From positions 40,108 to 104,107 of the forward strand of contig NZ_JANZKY010000018.1 in the NCBI RefSeq assembly GCF_025770765.1: 64,000 nucleotides of DNA. Direction: 5' to 3'. Below are positions 1-8,434 of the stretch, in pieces. Source of the DNA: Propionivibrio soli. Its GTDB lineage: Bacteria > Pseudomonadota > Gammaproteobacteria > Burkholderiales > Rhodocyclaceae. The notes beneath the pieces are model-generated. The model saw nothing but the letters and a program-made list of their open reading frames with translations. It ran no database searches and was not told the origin of the DNA. Positions within the stretch are counted from its first letter, which is position 1; every line of letters starts with the position of its first letter. Both the position numbers and the translations under genes were made by a program.

Positions 1-2364
1 CGATGCGAACGAAACCTGTACGGCAAGGGCGAGGCTTTCGGCTCCCACCGTCAGGGTCGCTTTGCCCGGCGCGTCGGACCGCCAGTGCGTGCGTATGCGC
101 GGATCGGAAAGCTCGATGAAGCGGGGGACGGTGAATAGTGCGGTCTGCCGCGATAGCACCTCGCCGGTCGCGGCGTCTTCGAGGCGAGTGGCGAGCACGG
201 CGTTTTCGTTGCGCACGTCCAGGGCCGGGTCGAGAACGACGTCGGCATGATGGACGACCTGCCCCGGTTCGAGAACGACATCGCGCGTCTCCTCGGCCGC
301 GAGCGTCCGCCCGGCGACATCGCGCAGTTGCCAGCGCAGCCGGGCCCTGCGCGACGTGGGAGCGTCGTGGATCGTGAACAGCGCGTAACGGTCGATCGTG
401 TTGTGGACCGTGTTGTACGGGCCGATCGTCAAGTCGCCTTCGGTGCGCAAGTAAACGAGGCTTGGCGCATAGGCGCGCCGCGCCTCGAAATGCAGCGCCT
501 TCCACCGCCCGCCATACTCGATCGAACTCCAGGAGGCGACGGGCCAGCAGTCGTTGATCTGCCAATAGAGGCAGCCCATCGTACGTGGCATGCGATGGCG
601 GAAGTGCTCGATCCCGATCTTCATGCACCACGCCTGATTCAGTTGCGACAGGTAGGCGAGGGCACGGTATGAGTAAGCATGGCGGAAACGTTGGTTGATG
701 TAATGCAGCATCGTCGCGTTGCCGCCGCCGTTCTTCTGGTGGTTTTCCATCACCGGCGCGAAGACGTTCAGCGCCTCGTGCGGGCAAAAGGTGGCGGCGA
801 GTTCCGGCGACGCGTAGCTCTGCATGCCGAACTCGGAGCAGAAACGGACATCGAGGGCCTCGTAGCTCTTGACCGGGGCGCGCTCGTGCCAGACCTTCCA
901 GTAGTGGACGTCCCCGGCGCGGCCGTCGTTGGCGTCGGCGAGATAAGCGCCGGGTGTCCAGGGAGAACTCGGCCAGTAGGGCGTAACCCCGTCGAGTTCC
1001 TGCACGCGCTGGGGCAGCAGGCGGTGGAACAGCCGCTCGTTGTCGGCCGCTATGGACGGCTTTTCGCGCATGCGATCGGCGTAGTAGCCGATCATTTCGT
1101 TTTCGTTGTTTCCGCACCAGAGTGCGAGACAGGCATGGTGCCGTAGGCGCCGGATCTGATCGGATGCCTCGGCATCGACGAGTGCGACATACTCTGCGTC
1201 GCCCGGGTACAGGCTGCAGGCGAACATGAAGTCCTGCCAGACGAGGATGCCCAGCTCGTCGCACAACTCGTAGAACGCGTCGTCCTCATAAACGCCGCCG
1301 CCCCAGACGCGCAGCATGTTCATGTTGGCGTCGACGGCGGCCGTGAGCCTTTCCCGATAGCGCGCGCGGTCGCATTCGGTAATGAAGGCATGGTCGGGAA
1401 TCCAGTTCGCGCCTTTGGCAAAGATGGGGCGGCCATTCACCCGGAAGTAGAACGTCTCCCCGTCGGCGTCGTTTTCGCGCACGAGATCGACCGTGCGCAG
1501 GCCGATTGCCTTTTCGCACCGGTCGATTTCCTGGCCGCTGCGGTCGCGCAGGACAGCGCGAAGCGTGTAGAGCGGCTGCTCGCCCTGGCCGTTGGGCCAC
1601 CACAGCCGGGGCGTACTGACGACGGCCAGGCCGTCCGTGAAGGAAGCGACCCGTCGGCCGTCGATCTCAAGTTCGGCTTCGAGGACGCAACCCTTGGCAT
1701 CGCCGACGATCTCCGGCGTGAACGTCAATTCGACCTCGCCCGTGGGGCGGTGGAATTGACCCACGCGAACGCCGTCGAGGCGTGCTCCCGACCAAGCCTC
1801 GATGCGCAGCGAGCGCCAGATGCCGCAAGTAACGAAGCGCGGGCCCCAATCCCAGCTGTATTGGTACTGCGCCTTGCGGATTCTCGACCGGCCGCCGACC
1901 GGGTCGTTGCGCTCGCGGTAGGGTTGCCACGCTTCGTGCTCGGCGATGTAGTCGAGCGTATTGCGGAAGTCGATCTCCAGTCGGTTCTCGCCGGGCCGGA
2001 GCAGGTCGCGGATTGGAAAACGGTACGTGCAGAACATGTTTTCGGTCGTTCCGACCACCGTGCCGTTGAGGCGGATGCTGGCGAGGGTGTCGAGCCCGTC
2101 GGCCACCAATTCCACCTGCTCCTGCTGGAGCATCTGCTCGTCCACCTTCAGCACGCAGCGATACGACCAGTCTTCGCGCTCGATCCATTGCAGATCGTTT
2201 TCGTTGGTTCCGTAAAACGGATCGGGGATGAGGCCGTTGCGGTACAGGTCGGTGTGGACGCATCCGGGGACACGAGCCGGGTACCAGGCGCCGTCCCGGG
2301 GAAAGGAAACTTCCCAATTGTCATGAAGAGGCAGGCGCAAACGGGGCATGCTGTCGTTCCTCAT
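1..2364 (-). CDS. Beta-mannosidase, glycoside hydrolase family 2 (C-terminus cut by window edge)
   Basis: The minus-strand frame is open from 2364 to the window edge, about 788 codons, so the C-terminal end lies outside. The protein opens with the jelly-roll domain typical of GH2 enzymes. The catalytic barrel has the acid/base motif WCGNNENE (about 1093-1120) and the nucleophile motif CSEFG (about 835), both characteristic of beta-mannosidases that remove terminal beta-1,4-mannosyl residues. The segment before the acid/base motif (RVWGGGVYEDDAFYELCDELG) is also typical. I see no signal peptide, so it probably acts in the cytoplasm on imported mannosides. It lies 13 nt after the ABC transporter ATPase gene and is probably the last gene seen of that operon. 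The start could be ATG 2364 (GGGAG four bases upstream) or ATG 2349 (AGGA eight bases upstream). Confidence 0.9.
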   Translation of the reverse strand, partial: MRNDSMPRLRLPLHDNWEVSFPRDGAWYPARVPGCVHTDLYRNGLIPDPFYGTNENDLQWIEREDWSYRCVLKVDEQMLQQEQVELVADGLDTLASIRLNGTVVGTTENMFCTYRFPIRDLLRPGENRLEIDFRNTLDYIAEHEAWQPYRERNDPVGGRSRIRKAQYQYSWDWGPRFVTCGIWRSLRIEAWSGARLDGVRVGQFHRPTGEVELTFTPEIVGDAKGCVLEAELEIDGRRVASFTDGLAVVSTPRLWWPNGQGEQPLYTLRAVLRDRSGQEIDRCEKAIGLRTVDLVRENDADGETFYFRVNGRPIFAKGANWIPDHAFITECDRARYRERLTAAVDANMNMLRVWGGGVYEDDAFYELCDELGILVWQDFMFACSLYPGDAEYVALVDAEASDQIRRLRHHACLALWCGNNENEMIGYYADRMREKPSIAADNERLFHRLLPQRVQELDGVTPYWPSSPWTPGAYLADANDGRAGDVHYWKVWHERAPVKSYEALDVRFCSEFGMQSYASPELAATFCPHEALNVFAPVMENHQKNGGGNATMLHYINQRFRHAYSYRALAYLSQLNQAWCMKIGIEHFRHRMPRTMGCLYWQINDCWPVASWSSIEYGGRWKALHFEARRAYAPSLVYLRTEGDLTIGPYNTVHNTIDRYALFTIHDAPTSRRARLRWQLRDVAGRTLAAEETRDVVLEPGQVVHHADVVLDPALDVRNENAVLATRLEDAATGEVLSRQTALFTVPRFIELSDPRIRTHWRSDAPGKATLTVGAESLALAVQVSFAS

Positions 2365-2377
2365 AGTTCTCCCGGCT

Positions 2378-3466
2378 CTACAGCCGCCGCTCGGTTTCGC
2401 GTGAGAACACCGAGAGGCGGTCGAGATCGAAATGCAAGGGCACGGTTTGCCGGTCAAGGCGCGCTTCGCGGGGATCGACGCGCAGGGACATGGCTTCGTC
2501 GCCGACCTTTGTCCACACCAAAGTATCGGCACCGAGAGGCTCGACGTAATCGATGCGCGCCATTACTCCGGTGTTGCTCGTGCCACCTGCTTCGCCGAAA
2601 CAGACGTTCTCGGGTCGTACGCCAAGTGCGATCTCCTGGCCAGCGACCGGCGGCGCCTTGAAGCGATAGCGCGACAGATCGACCTGGAATCCCGTGCATG
2701 CGGCGACCGGTCGTCCGGCTTCGATGGCGATGCGGCCCTTGAGAATGTTCATCGGGCTGGCACCGATGAACCCGGCCACGAACAGGTTCTCCGGCTCGTC
2801 GTAGAGCGTCTGGGGCTCGGCGTGCTGCTGAATCACGCCGCCTTTGAGAACGACGATCGACGAAGCCATCGTCATGGCCTCGACCTGGTCATGCGTCACG
2901 TAGATGCTCGTTACGCCGAGGGTGTCATGCAGTCGGCGGATTTCACCGCGCATCTGCGAACGCAGCTTGGCGTCGAGGTTCGACAGCGGTTCGTCGAAGA
3001 GGAAGAGACTCACGTCGCGTACGAGGGCGCGGCCGATGGCGGCGCGCTGACGTTGCCCGCCCGAAAGCTGCGATGGTTTGCGGTCGAGAAGTTCAGTCAG
3101 GTGCAGCATCGTTGCCGCTTTTTCGACCTTGCGTTCGATCTCGCTGCGCTTGAGGCCGGCGACCTGGAGGCCGAAGCTCATGTTGCCGCGTACGGTCATC
3201 GTCGGATACAGCGCGTACGACTGGAAAACCATCGACAGGCCCCGATCCTTCGGTTCCAGCCCGATCACGTCCTTGCCGTCGATCTCGATCCGACCCGATG
3301 TCGGCGATTCCAACCCGGCAATGATGTTGAGCAGGGTGGACTTGCCGCAACCCGATGGGCCGAGTAAGACGAGAAACTCTTTTTCGCGCACCGACAGGTT
3401 GATGTTCTCGAAGACCGCGGTGTTATCAAACCGCTTGCTCAAATTGACGATGTTTAACTCGGACAT
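2378..3466 (-). CDS. Sugar ABC transporter ATPase, MalK/UgpC type
   Basis: This 362-residue protein is the energy-coupling subunit of a carbohydrate ABC importer. It has Walker A GPSGCGKST near residue 38, a Q-loop, the signature LSGGQRQR near residue 135, Walker B LFLFDEP, and the H-loop YVTHDQ. A C-terminal TOBE-like regulatory domain of about 120 residues is typical of the MalK/UgpC/MsmK branch. It follows the two permease genes and precedes the beta-mannosidase gene, which suggests that manno-oligosaccharides are the transported sugars. The substrate is inferred from context only. ATPases of this branch can serve more than one transporter. Confidence 0.93.
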   Translation of the reverse strand: MSELNIVNLSKRFDNTAVFENINLSVREKEFLVLLGPSGCGKSTLLNIIAGLESPTSGRIEIDGKDVIGLEPKDRGLSMVFQSYALYPTMTVRGNMSFGLQVAGLKRSEIERKVEKAATMLHLTELLDRKPSQLSGGQRQRAAIGRALVRDVSLFLFDEPLSNLDAKLRSQMRGEIRRLHDTLGVTSIYVTHDQVEAMTMASSIVVLKGGVIQQHAEPQTLYDEPENLFVAGFIGASPMNILKGRIAIEAGRPVAACTGFQVDLSRYRFKAPPVAGQEIALGVRPENVCFGEAGGTSNTGVMARIDYVEPLGADTLVWTKVGDEAMSLRVDPREARLDRQTVPLHFDLDRLSVFSRETERRL

Positions 3467-3493
3467 GTGTTGTTTCCCTTATGCAATACCGGT

Positions 3494-4348
3494 TCAACCC
3501 TTCACGGCACCCGATGTGATTCCGCGCACGAAATAGCGTCCGGAAGCCAGGTAGACGAGCAGCGGCGTGGCGGCGGTGAGAATGGTGGCGGCCATGTTCA
3601 CGTTGTATTCCTTCTCGCCGAAGGTCGAATTCACCAAGTTGTTCAGCTGGGCGGTCATCGGCAGGTTGTCGCGGCCGGCGAAGATCAGCCCGAGGAGGTA
3701 ATCGTTCCAGATGCCGGTGACCTGCAGGATCACCGCCACGACGAGGATCGACGGCGACATCGGCAGCATGATGCGCCAATAGATCTGCATGAACCCGGCG
3801 CCATCCACGCGCGCCGCCTTCATGATCTCGGTGGGCAGGGAGGCGTAGAAATTGCGGAAGATCAGCGTCAACACCGGCAGCCCGAACAAGACGTGGATGG
3901 CGATGATTCCCGGCAGCGTGCCGTAGATGCCGAGCGTGCGTGTCATGATGACGAGCGGATAAAGCAGAACCTGATACGGAATGAAGGCGCCGGCCATCAG
4001 CAGACCGAGCATCAGTTCGGCGCGGCGCACGTTCCACAGTGCGAGCGCGTAGCCGTTGAGCGAACTCAGGGCGACCGAGAGGATGACGCTCGGCACCATG
4101 ATCTTCAGCGAATTGCCGAATCCACCGCGGATGCCGTCGCACGCCATGCCGATGCACGCGCTCGACCACGCCTTGAACCAGGCGCTGAAATTCGGATCGA
4201 GGGGCAGGGCGAAAATGTTGCCTTCGCGAATCTCCGGCATTCCTTTCAGCGAGGTGGTGACCATGATGTACACCGGGATGAGGAAGAACGCGGTACTTAC
4301 CGCGAGGAAGGCGTAGATGCCGATGCGGCCGATGATCTTGCTGTTCAT
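3494..4348 (-). CDS. Sugar ABC transporter permease, MalG type
   Basis: A 284-residue inner-membrane permease with about six transmembrane segments. It has the binding-protein-dependent permease signature (EIMKAARVDGAGFMQIYWRI region), where the EAA loop contacts the ATPase. The start is placed at ATG 4348, which gives the family's usual N-terminus (MNSKIIGRIG) followed at once by a membrane helix. A longer frame back to 4417 would overlap the upstream permease gene and adds no recognisable sequence. It lies 16 nt after the partner permease gene and 27 nt before the ATPase gene, in the order usual for carbohydrate importers. Confidence 0.9.
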   Translation of the reverse strand: MNSKIIGRIGIYAFLAVSTAFFLIPVYIMVTTSLKGMPEIREGNIFALPLDPNFSAWFKAWSSACIGMACDGIRGGFGNSLKIMVPSVILSVALSSLNGYALALWNVRRAELMLGLLMAGAFIPYQVLLYPLVIMTRTLGIYGTLPGIIAIHVLFGLPVLTLIFRNFYASLPTEIMKAARVDGAGFMQIYWRIMLPMSPSILVVAVILQVTGIWNDYLLGLIFAGRDNLPMTAQLNNLVNSTFGEKEYNVNMAATILTAATPLLVYLASGRYFVRGITSGAVKG

Positions 4349-4364
4349 GATTTCGTGGCTCCCG

Positions 4365-5237
4365 TCAGCGGCGCAATTTGTGGAAGCTGTAGGCGACGTA
4401 AGGCGCAACGACGGCAATCGTCGTCATCAGCAGCATGACGGCCGCCGCACTTGCCATGCCGATGTTGGCGCGCTCGAAGGTCAGGTCGATGACGAACTTC
4501 GCCGGCAGGTCGGACGCATTGCCCGGTCCGCCACGGGTAAGGGCGACGACGAGGTCGTAGGCCTTGACGACCGCCATCGCGAGCAGCACGACGCAGGTCA
4601 TGACCATCGGCCGTAACATCGGCAGCACGATCGACAGGTAGGTCCGCCAGGCCGGAATGCCATCGATAGCCGTCGCTTTCCAGATGTCGCGGTCGATTCC
4701 GCGCAGGCCGGCGAGGAGAATGGCCATCACCAGTCCCGACGATTGCCAGACGGCCGCAATGACGATCGCGTAGATGGCTTTATCGGGGTTGATCAGCCAA
4801 TCGAACGAGAAATCGGCGAAGCCCAGATCGCGGACGAATTTCTGCAGGCCCAGCGTCGGGTTCATGAACCACTGCCACGCCAGGCCGGTGACGATGAACG
4901 ACATTGAGAGCGGGTACAGGAAGATTGTACGGAACAACGACTCCGCGCGAATTCGCTGGTCGATCATGATCGCCAGAAGGAAACCGAAGGCGAGTGTGAT
5001 CGAGATGAAGCAGCCGCCATATATGAACAGGTTGGAGAAGGCAACGTGGAAGCGCTCGGTGTCGAAGAGGCGCACGTATTGCGTGAAACCGACGAACTCG
5101 TAGCGCGGAATCAGCTGCGTCTTGGTAAACGAGATGACGCCAGTCCATGAGATGGCAACGAGCATGATGCCGATCGCCGCGACCGTCGTCAGCGTGATCG
5201 TCACCAGCGCAGGCAGCTTGGCGCGAAAGGAGAGCAT
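4365..5237 (-). CDS. Sugar ABC transporter permease, MalF type
   Basis: A 290-residue inner-membrane permease with an N-terminal helix and the EAA-loop region (KATAIDGIPAWRTYLSIVLP) of the binding-protein-dependent transporter family. It forms the membrane channel with the permease gene that follows. It is separated from the upstream substrate-binding gene by 81 nt that hold a strong stem-loop, which probably lowers its expression relative to the binding protein. The ATG start at 5237 has AGGAG-like sequence nearby (GGGAGTTTCCC). Family assignment is clear, but the substrate can only be inferred from the beta-mannosidase in the same operon. Confidence 0.9.
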   Translation of the reverse strand: MLSFRAKLPALVTITLTTVAAIGIMLVAISWTGVISFTKTQLIPRYEFVGFTQYVRLFDTERFHVAFSNLFIYGGCFISITLAFGFLLAIMIDQRIRAESLFRTIFLYPLSMSFIVTGLAWQWFMNPTLGLQKFVRDLGFADFSFDWLINPDKAIYAIVIAAVWQSSGLVMAILLAGLRGIDRDIWKATAIDGIPAWRTYLSIVLPMLRPMVMTCVVLLAMAVVKAYDLVVALTRGGPGNASDLPAKFVIDLTFERANIGMASAAAVMLLMTTIAVVAPYVAYSFHKLRR

Positions 5238-5276
5238 GGGAAACTCCCGGTGGAAACGGGCTTGCGGGTTGCGCGT

Positions 5277-5298
5277 CCACGCCGGAACTCCGGCGTGG
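5277..5298 (-). promoter_or_regulatory. Intercistronic stem-loop after the binding-protein gene
   Basis: CCACGCCGGA (5277-5286) is the exact reverse complement of TCCGGCGTGG (5289-5298). As RNA this would fold as an eight-base-pair stem with a GAACTC-type loop. It lies 20 nt after the stop of the binding-protein gene and is not followed by a U-tract on the minus strand. It therefore looks like a transcript-stabilising or attenuating element, as found between malE and malF, not a full terminator. Confidence 0.6.
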
Positions 5299-5318
5299 AA
5301 CGTGAAGGTGGAACGGCG

Positions 5319-6563
5319 TCAGCGCGACTGTCGGATGGCGTTGGCGATCAGGTTCGACGCCGCCGTGGCGTCGATCGACTTGTCGTTCCAGAACTTGGTG
5401 AGCGCGTCATGCACCGCGCCCATCATGTCGCCCGACAGCGCCATCGCGAAGTTGGGCAACTGGTTCTCGGGCTTGCTCAGCACGGTACGGCCGAGTTGTG
5501 CGCATTGATCCATGCTGGAGAGATCGACGTCGGTGCGCGCGGGAATCGACCCCTTGACCTTGGCCAGGGCCAGTTGCACCTGCGGGTCCATGATCGTGTT
5601 CGCCAGTTCGACCTGTGCCTTGGTCGGCTTGTCGCCGCCATTCTTCGGGAAGGCGAAGGTGTCGACGACGAGGATGTAGGCGTCCTGATTTCCGGGCGCC
5701 ATCGCGCAGCCGTATTCCTTGCCGGCCGTCATGCCCGCAGCGACGAACTCGCCTTTGGCCCAGTCGCCCATGAACTGCACGGCGGCCTTGCCGGTGATGA
5801 CCATGTTCGTGGCATCGTTCCAGTTGCGTCCCGGGCTGCCTTCGTCGACGAACGCCTTGAGGTCCTTGAACGTCTTCAACGCTTTCACGACGGGCTCGCT
5901 CTTCGCGTATTCGGCGTTCTTCTCGACGAAGAGTTTCCGGTAGGCGTCCTTGCCGGCGACGCCGACGAGCACGCTGTTGAAGAACACCCGCTCCTGCCAC
6001 GGTTGACCGCCGAGCGCGATCGGGGTGATGCCGGCCGCCTTGATCTTCGGCGCATCAGCAAGGAAACCTTCCCACGTTTTCGGCGGCGTCAGCCCGAGCT
6101 GCTGGAAGACCTTGGTGTTGTAGAACATCCAGTTGTCCGCGTGCACCGTGATCGGTGCGGCGATGATGTGGCCTTCCGACGAGAGCTTGTCGGTAATGAG
6201 CTTGGGCAATACCGCGGACCACTTGCCGTCGCGGGCGACCGTGTCCATCGACGCTAGCATGCCTTGGTCCGCCAGATTGAGCAGGTCCACGCCAAGATTC
6301 CATTGGATCGCCGCCGGTGCGTCACCGCCCATGATGCGGTTGACGGCGGATGCGCGCGCTGCCGATCCCCCGACCACGGCGCTGTCCTTCCAGCCACCGC
6401 CCCTCGCCTCAAAGGCCTTGGCGATTACGCTGATCGACTTGGCCTCGCTGCCTGACGTCCACCAATGAACCACGTCGGCCGTCATTTCCTTCGGCGCGGC
6501 CGAAGCCGCCAGAGACACCGAAATGACACAAAGGCCGGTTAGAAAACGCGCCGGGTATTTCAT
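5319..6563 (-). CDS. Carbohydrate ABC transporter substrate-binding protein
   Basis: A 414-residue periplasmic protein of the extracellular solute-binding family 1. The N-terminus is a signal peptide (MKYPARFLTGLCVISVSLA, then AASAAP), cleaved near ASA-A. The mature part begins with the ADVVHWWTSGSEAKS segment usual for sugar binders, and GWKDSAVVGG and WNLGVD also match that family. It would deliver sugar to the two permeases. It is the first gene of the operon and is transcribed away from the LacI-type regulator, with several near-identical operator-like sequences in between. The substrate is not readable from sequence. Mannosides or manno-oligosaccharides are inferred from the downstream beta-mannosidase. 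Confidence 0.92.
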   Translation of the reverse strand: MKYPARFLTGLCVISVSLAASAAPKEMTADVVHWWTSGSEAKSISVIAKAFEARGGGWKDSAVVGGSAARASAVNRIMGGDAPAAIQWNLGVDLLNLADQGMLASMDTVARDGKWSAVLPKLITDKLSSEGHIIAAPITVHADNWMFYNTKVFQQLGLTPPKTWEGFLADAPKIKAAGITPIALGGQPWQERVFFNSVLVGVAGKDAYRKLFVEKNAEYAKSEPVVKALKTFKDLKAFVDEGSPGRNWNDATNMVITGKAAVQFMGDWAKGEFVAAGMTAGKEYGCAMAPGNQDAYILVVDTFAFPKNGGDKPTKAQVELANTIMDPQVQLALAKVKGSIPARTDVDLSSMDQCAQLGRTVLSKPENQLPNFAMALSGDMMGAVHDALTKFWNDKSIDATAASNLIANAIRQSR

Positions 6564-6894
6564 ATCGTCTCCTACGTTAAAGTATCGGGACCGCTGAAAA
6601 GGGGATACAAACGCTTACACAATGTTACGCAAACGTTGTAGTAAAAATACTATCTTACGGCTCCGTCACGATGTCAACAGATTTTTCTCCGGAGCGGATG
6701 ATACTTGTCTGATGCGCGGTAAACCGTTAAACACAATAAAATATCCATTACATTCATATGGATATGAACATGACGTGGTGATGCGCGTGCTAGGGGTCAT
6801 CGCAAGCAGAATGATCTGCGAAGCAAGATTCCTTCTTTACGCACAAGCGCAAACGTTGTAGTTTTAGAACAAGAATACAGTGGGAGCCGAAGCA
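6564..6894. promoter_or_regulatory. Divergent control region of the mannoside operon with LacI-type operator candidates
   Basis: This 331-nt region between two divergent starts is much more AT-rich than its neighbours. The 15-base sequence CGCAAACGTTGTAGT occurs twice, at 6628-6642 and 6848-6862, and a related sequence TACAAACGCTTAC lies at 6606-6618. All have the AA-CG-TT or AA-CG-CTT centre expected of LacI-family operators. One copy lies about 65 nt before the binding-protein start and another about 35 nt before the regulator start, which fits joint repression and autoregulation. The roughly 220-bp distance between the two identical copies would allow DNA looping. Binding is inferred, not shown. 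Confidence 0.65.
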
Positions 6895-7935
6895 ATGAAG
6901 AACCGTGAAACGAGTGAGGCACTCGCCGCGGTACCGAAGAAAGCGACGTTGAAAAGCATCGCCGCCCATCTCGGGGTTTCGGTTTCGACGGTGTCGCGGG
7001 CGTTGAAATCGAGTCCCGACATCGGCCGCGAAACCAGAGAACTCGTCAAGAAGGCGGCACAGGAAGTGGGCTACGTTCCGGATCTCGGCGGCGTGAAGCT
7101 GCGCACGGGACGTACGTTCAACCTGCTCTACATCAAGGCGATCCACCCGCAGCAGGACGTCCCAGACGGATCGGTCGCCGCGCAAGTGAGCGCGATCACG
7201 GAGAATCTCGCGGGAACGTCGTACCAACTGCAGCTGATGGCGTGGGACCCAAACGACGAAGAGGCGGCGCCGCTCAAGCGGGCAGTGGAGGGCCGGCTGG
7301 TCGACGGCGTGTTGCTCGACAACACCCGCCCGCTGGATGCGCGCGTGCGCTATCTCCTTCAGATGAACGTGCCTTTTGTGACGTTCGGGCGTACTGAACT
7401 GTTAACCGAACATCCCTATGTCGACGCCGATAATGAGAAAGCGGCTTTCGATGCGACCTCGCATTTGATCCGTCAAGGGCACAAGCGGATTGCCTTGATC
7501 GGGCCCCCGTTGATTTTCACCTACGCACTCCAGCGTCGGCGCGGGTATTTGCGCGCGATGGAGCAGGGCGGCCTCGACGTCGATGCGGCGTTATTCAGTG
7601 ACGAAGGCGTGAGCGCACGACGCAACCGCGAGGTCGTCCGCCAGATGATGCAGCTTGCCGAACCGCCAACCGGTTTCGTATCGACCAACGATTCCTCCAC
7701 GCTCGGCATCCTTGCCGGGCTTCGCGATTCGGGGCGTCTCGTCGGGCGTGATTGCGATGTCGTGTCGCGCGATTATTCGCAGTTCAGCAATTACCTCAAC
7801 CCGCCGCTCTCGACGTGTTACCTCGATATCTACAAAGTTGCGGCCACGATGTCGGAGTTCATCGTGCGCAGTATCGAAGGCGCGCCGGTAACACAGTTGC
7901 AACGCGTGTTCGAGACGGAGTTCATTCAGCGATAA
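6895..7935 (+). CDS. LacI-family transcriptional regulator
   Basis: A 346-residue regulator with an N-terminal LacI helix-turn-helix (TLKSIAAHLGVSVSTVSRAL, about residues 18-37). A hinge helix and a periplasmic-binding-like sugar-sensing domain of about 270 residues follow. ATG 6895 is preferred over GTG 6880 because GGGAG lies about nine bases upstream of the ATG and overlaps the GTG. It is transcribed away from the sugar ABC operon, and matching operator-like repeats lie in front of both. Its likely role is to repress uptake and mannoside hydrolysis until the sugar or a derivative is present. Confidence 0.9.
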   Translation: MKNRETSEALAAVPKKATLKSIAAHLGVSVSTVSRALKSSPDIGRETRELVKKAAQEVGYVPDLGGVKLRTGRTFNLLYIKAIHPQQDVPDGSVAAQVSAITENLAGTSYQLQLMAWDPNDEEAAPLKRAVEGRLVDGVLLDNTRPLDARVRYLLQMNVPFVTFGRTELLTEHPYVDADNEKAAFDATSHLIRQGHKRIALIGPPLIFTYALQRRRGYLRAMEQGGLDVDAALFSDEGVSARRNREVVRQMMQLAEPPTGFVSTNDSSTLGILAGLRDSGRLVGRDCDVVSRDYSQFSNYLNPPLSTCYLDIYKVAATMSEFIVRSIEGAPVTQLQRVFETEFIQR

Positions 7936-8434
7936 GCGAGCCGGTACGGGGGCATTATCCCATCTTGCCTCGCCCGTGACTGTTGTTCCCGGTGTCATTT
8001 CGCGGGAACCGTAATGCGCATGCCGATGGTGTGGTGTGTACCCAATAAGCATAATCGAGGTTGTGCGCGGAGAAAACTTTAGCGCTGCTCCGGAACTAAA
8101 TTTTCCCTTCTTTGTCCTAGCCTAGCGTCATTTTATGCCGTCCGGTATGGGCGTACGGAATCTAATCGAAGACATCACAATTGATGATTGGATTCCCTAG
8201 TTTCCTTTAGCTATATTCCTGTCACACGGAACGCAAGAGCGCGTTCCGTTCCTCCGAACTCCGCGTGGTGTTAGGAGGAAGTTGGGCTGTTATGCCTGCG
8301 GTTCGCGAAAGAGGCGAGCCTGACGACCTGATACGAGCGCCGGCCGTAAACGGCCGGAACCATCCCATCGATTAGATGCCTCAAGTCCCACTTGTGCGCA
8401 TCTCAAGAACGGAGAAAGCGAGGTTCAGACCGCG
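7936..8434 (+). promoter_or_regulatory. Long untranslated region before the T3SS genes
   Basis: This stretch of 499 nt holds no convincing gene. The first 200 nt include an AT-rich part (about 8085-8215) that could hold the promoter. From 8226 to 8357 there are four consecutive potential stem-loops, listed separately. I searched by eye for a plant-pathogen-type PIP or hrpII box and found no good match. The first T3SS gene starts at 8435 with only a weak GAGG about 11 nt upstream, so translation may depend on leader structure. Confidence 0.5.
8226..8357 (+). ncRNA. Candidate structured leader RNA (four consecutive hairpins)
   Basis: Four inverted repeats follow each other on the T3SS coding strand. 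ACGGAACGC (8226-8234) pairs with GCGTTCCGT (8241-8249). TTCCTCC (8249-8255) pairs with GGAGGAA (8274-8280). GGTTCGC (8300-8306) pairs with GCGAGCC (8314-8320) with one wobble. CCGGCCG (8340-8346) pairs with CGGCCGG (8351-8357) around TAAA. Stem two could hide a GGAGGAA sequence, but no start codon with a long frame follows it closely. I do not recognise any known riboswitch class. It could be a regulatory leader, a small RNA, or chance structure in GC-rich DNA. Confidence 0.35.

Noticed and set aside
8095..8125. PIP/hrpII box before the T3SS genes
   Set aside because: GGAAC and related pieces occur, but I could not find a TTCG-N16-TTCG or GGAACC-N15/16-CCAC arrangement.
8300..8357. Cyclic-di-GMP or cobalamin riboswitch
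   Set aside because: Hairpins and a GCGAAAG piece looked suggestive, but conserved core sequences of these classes are missing.
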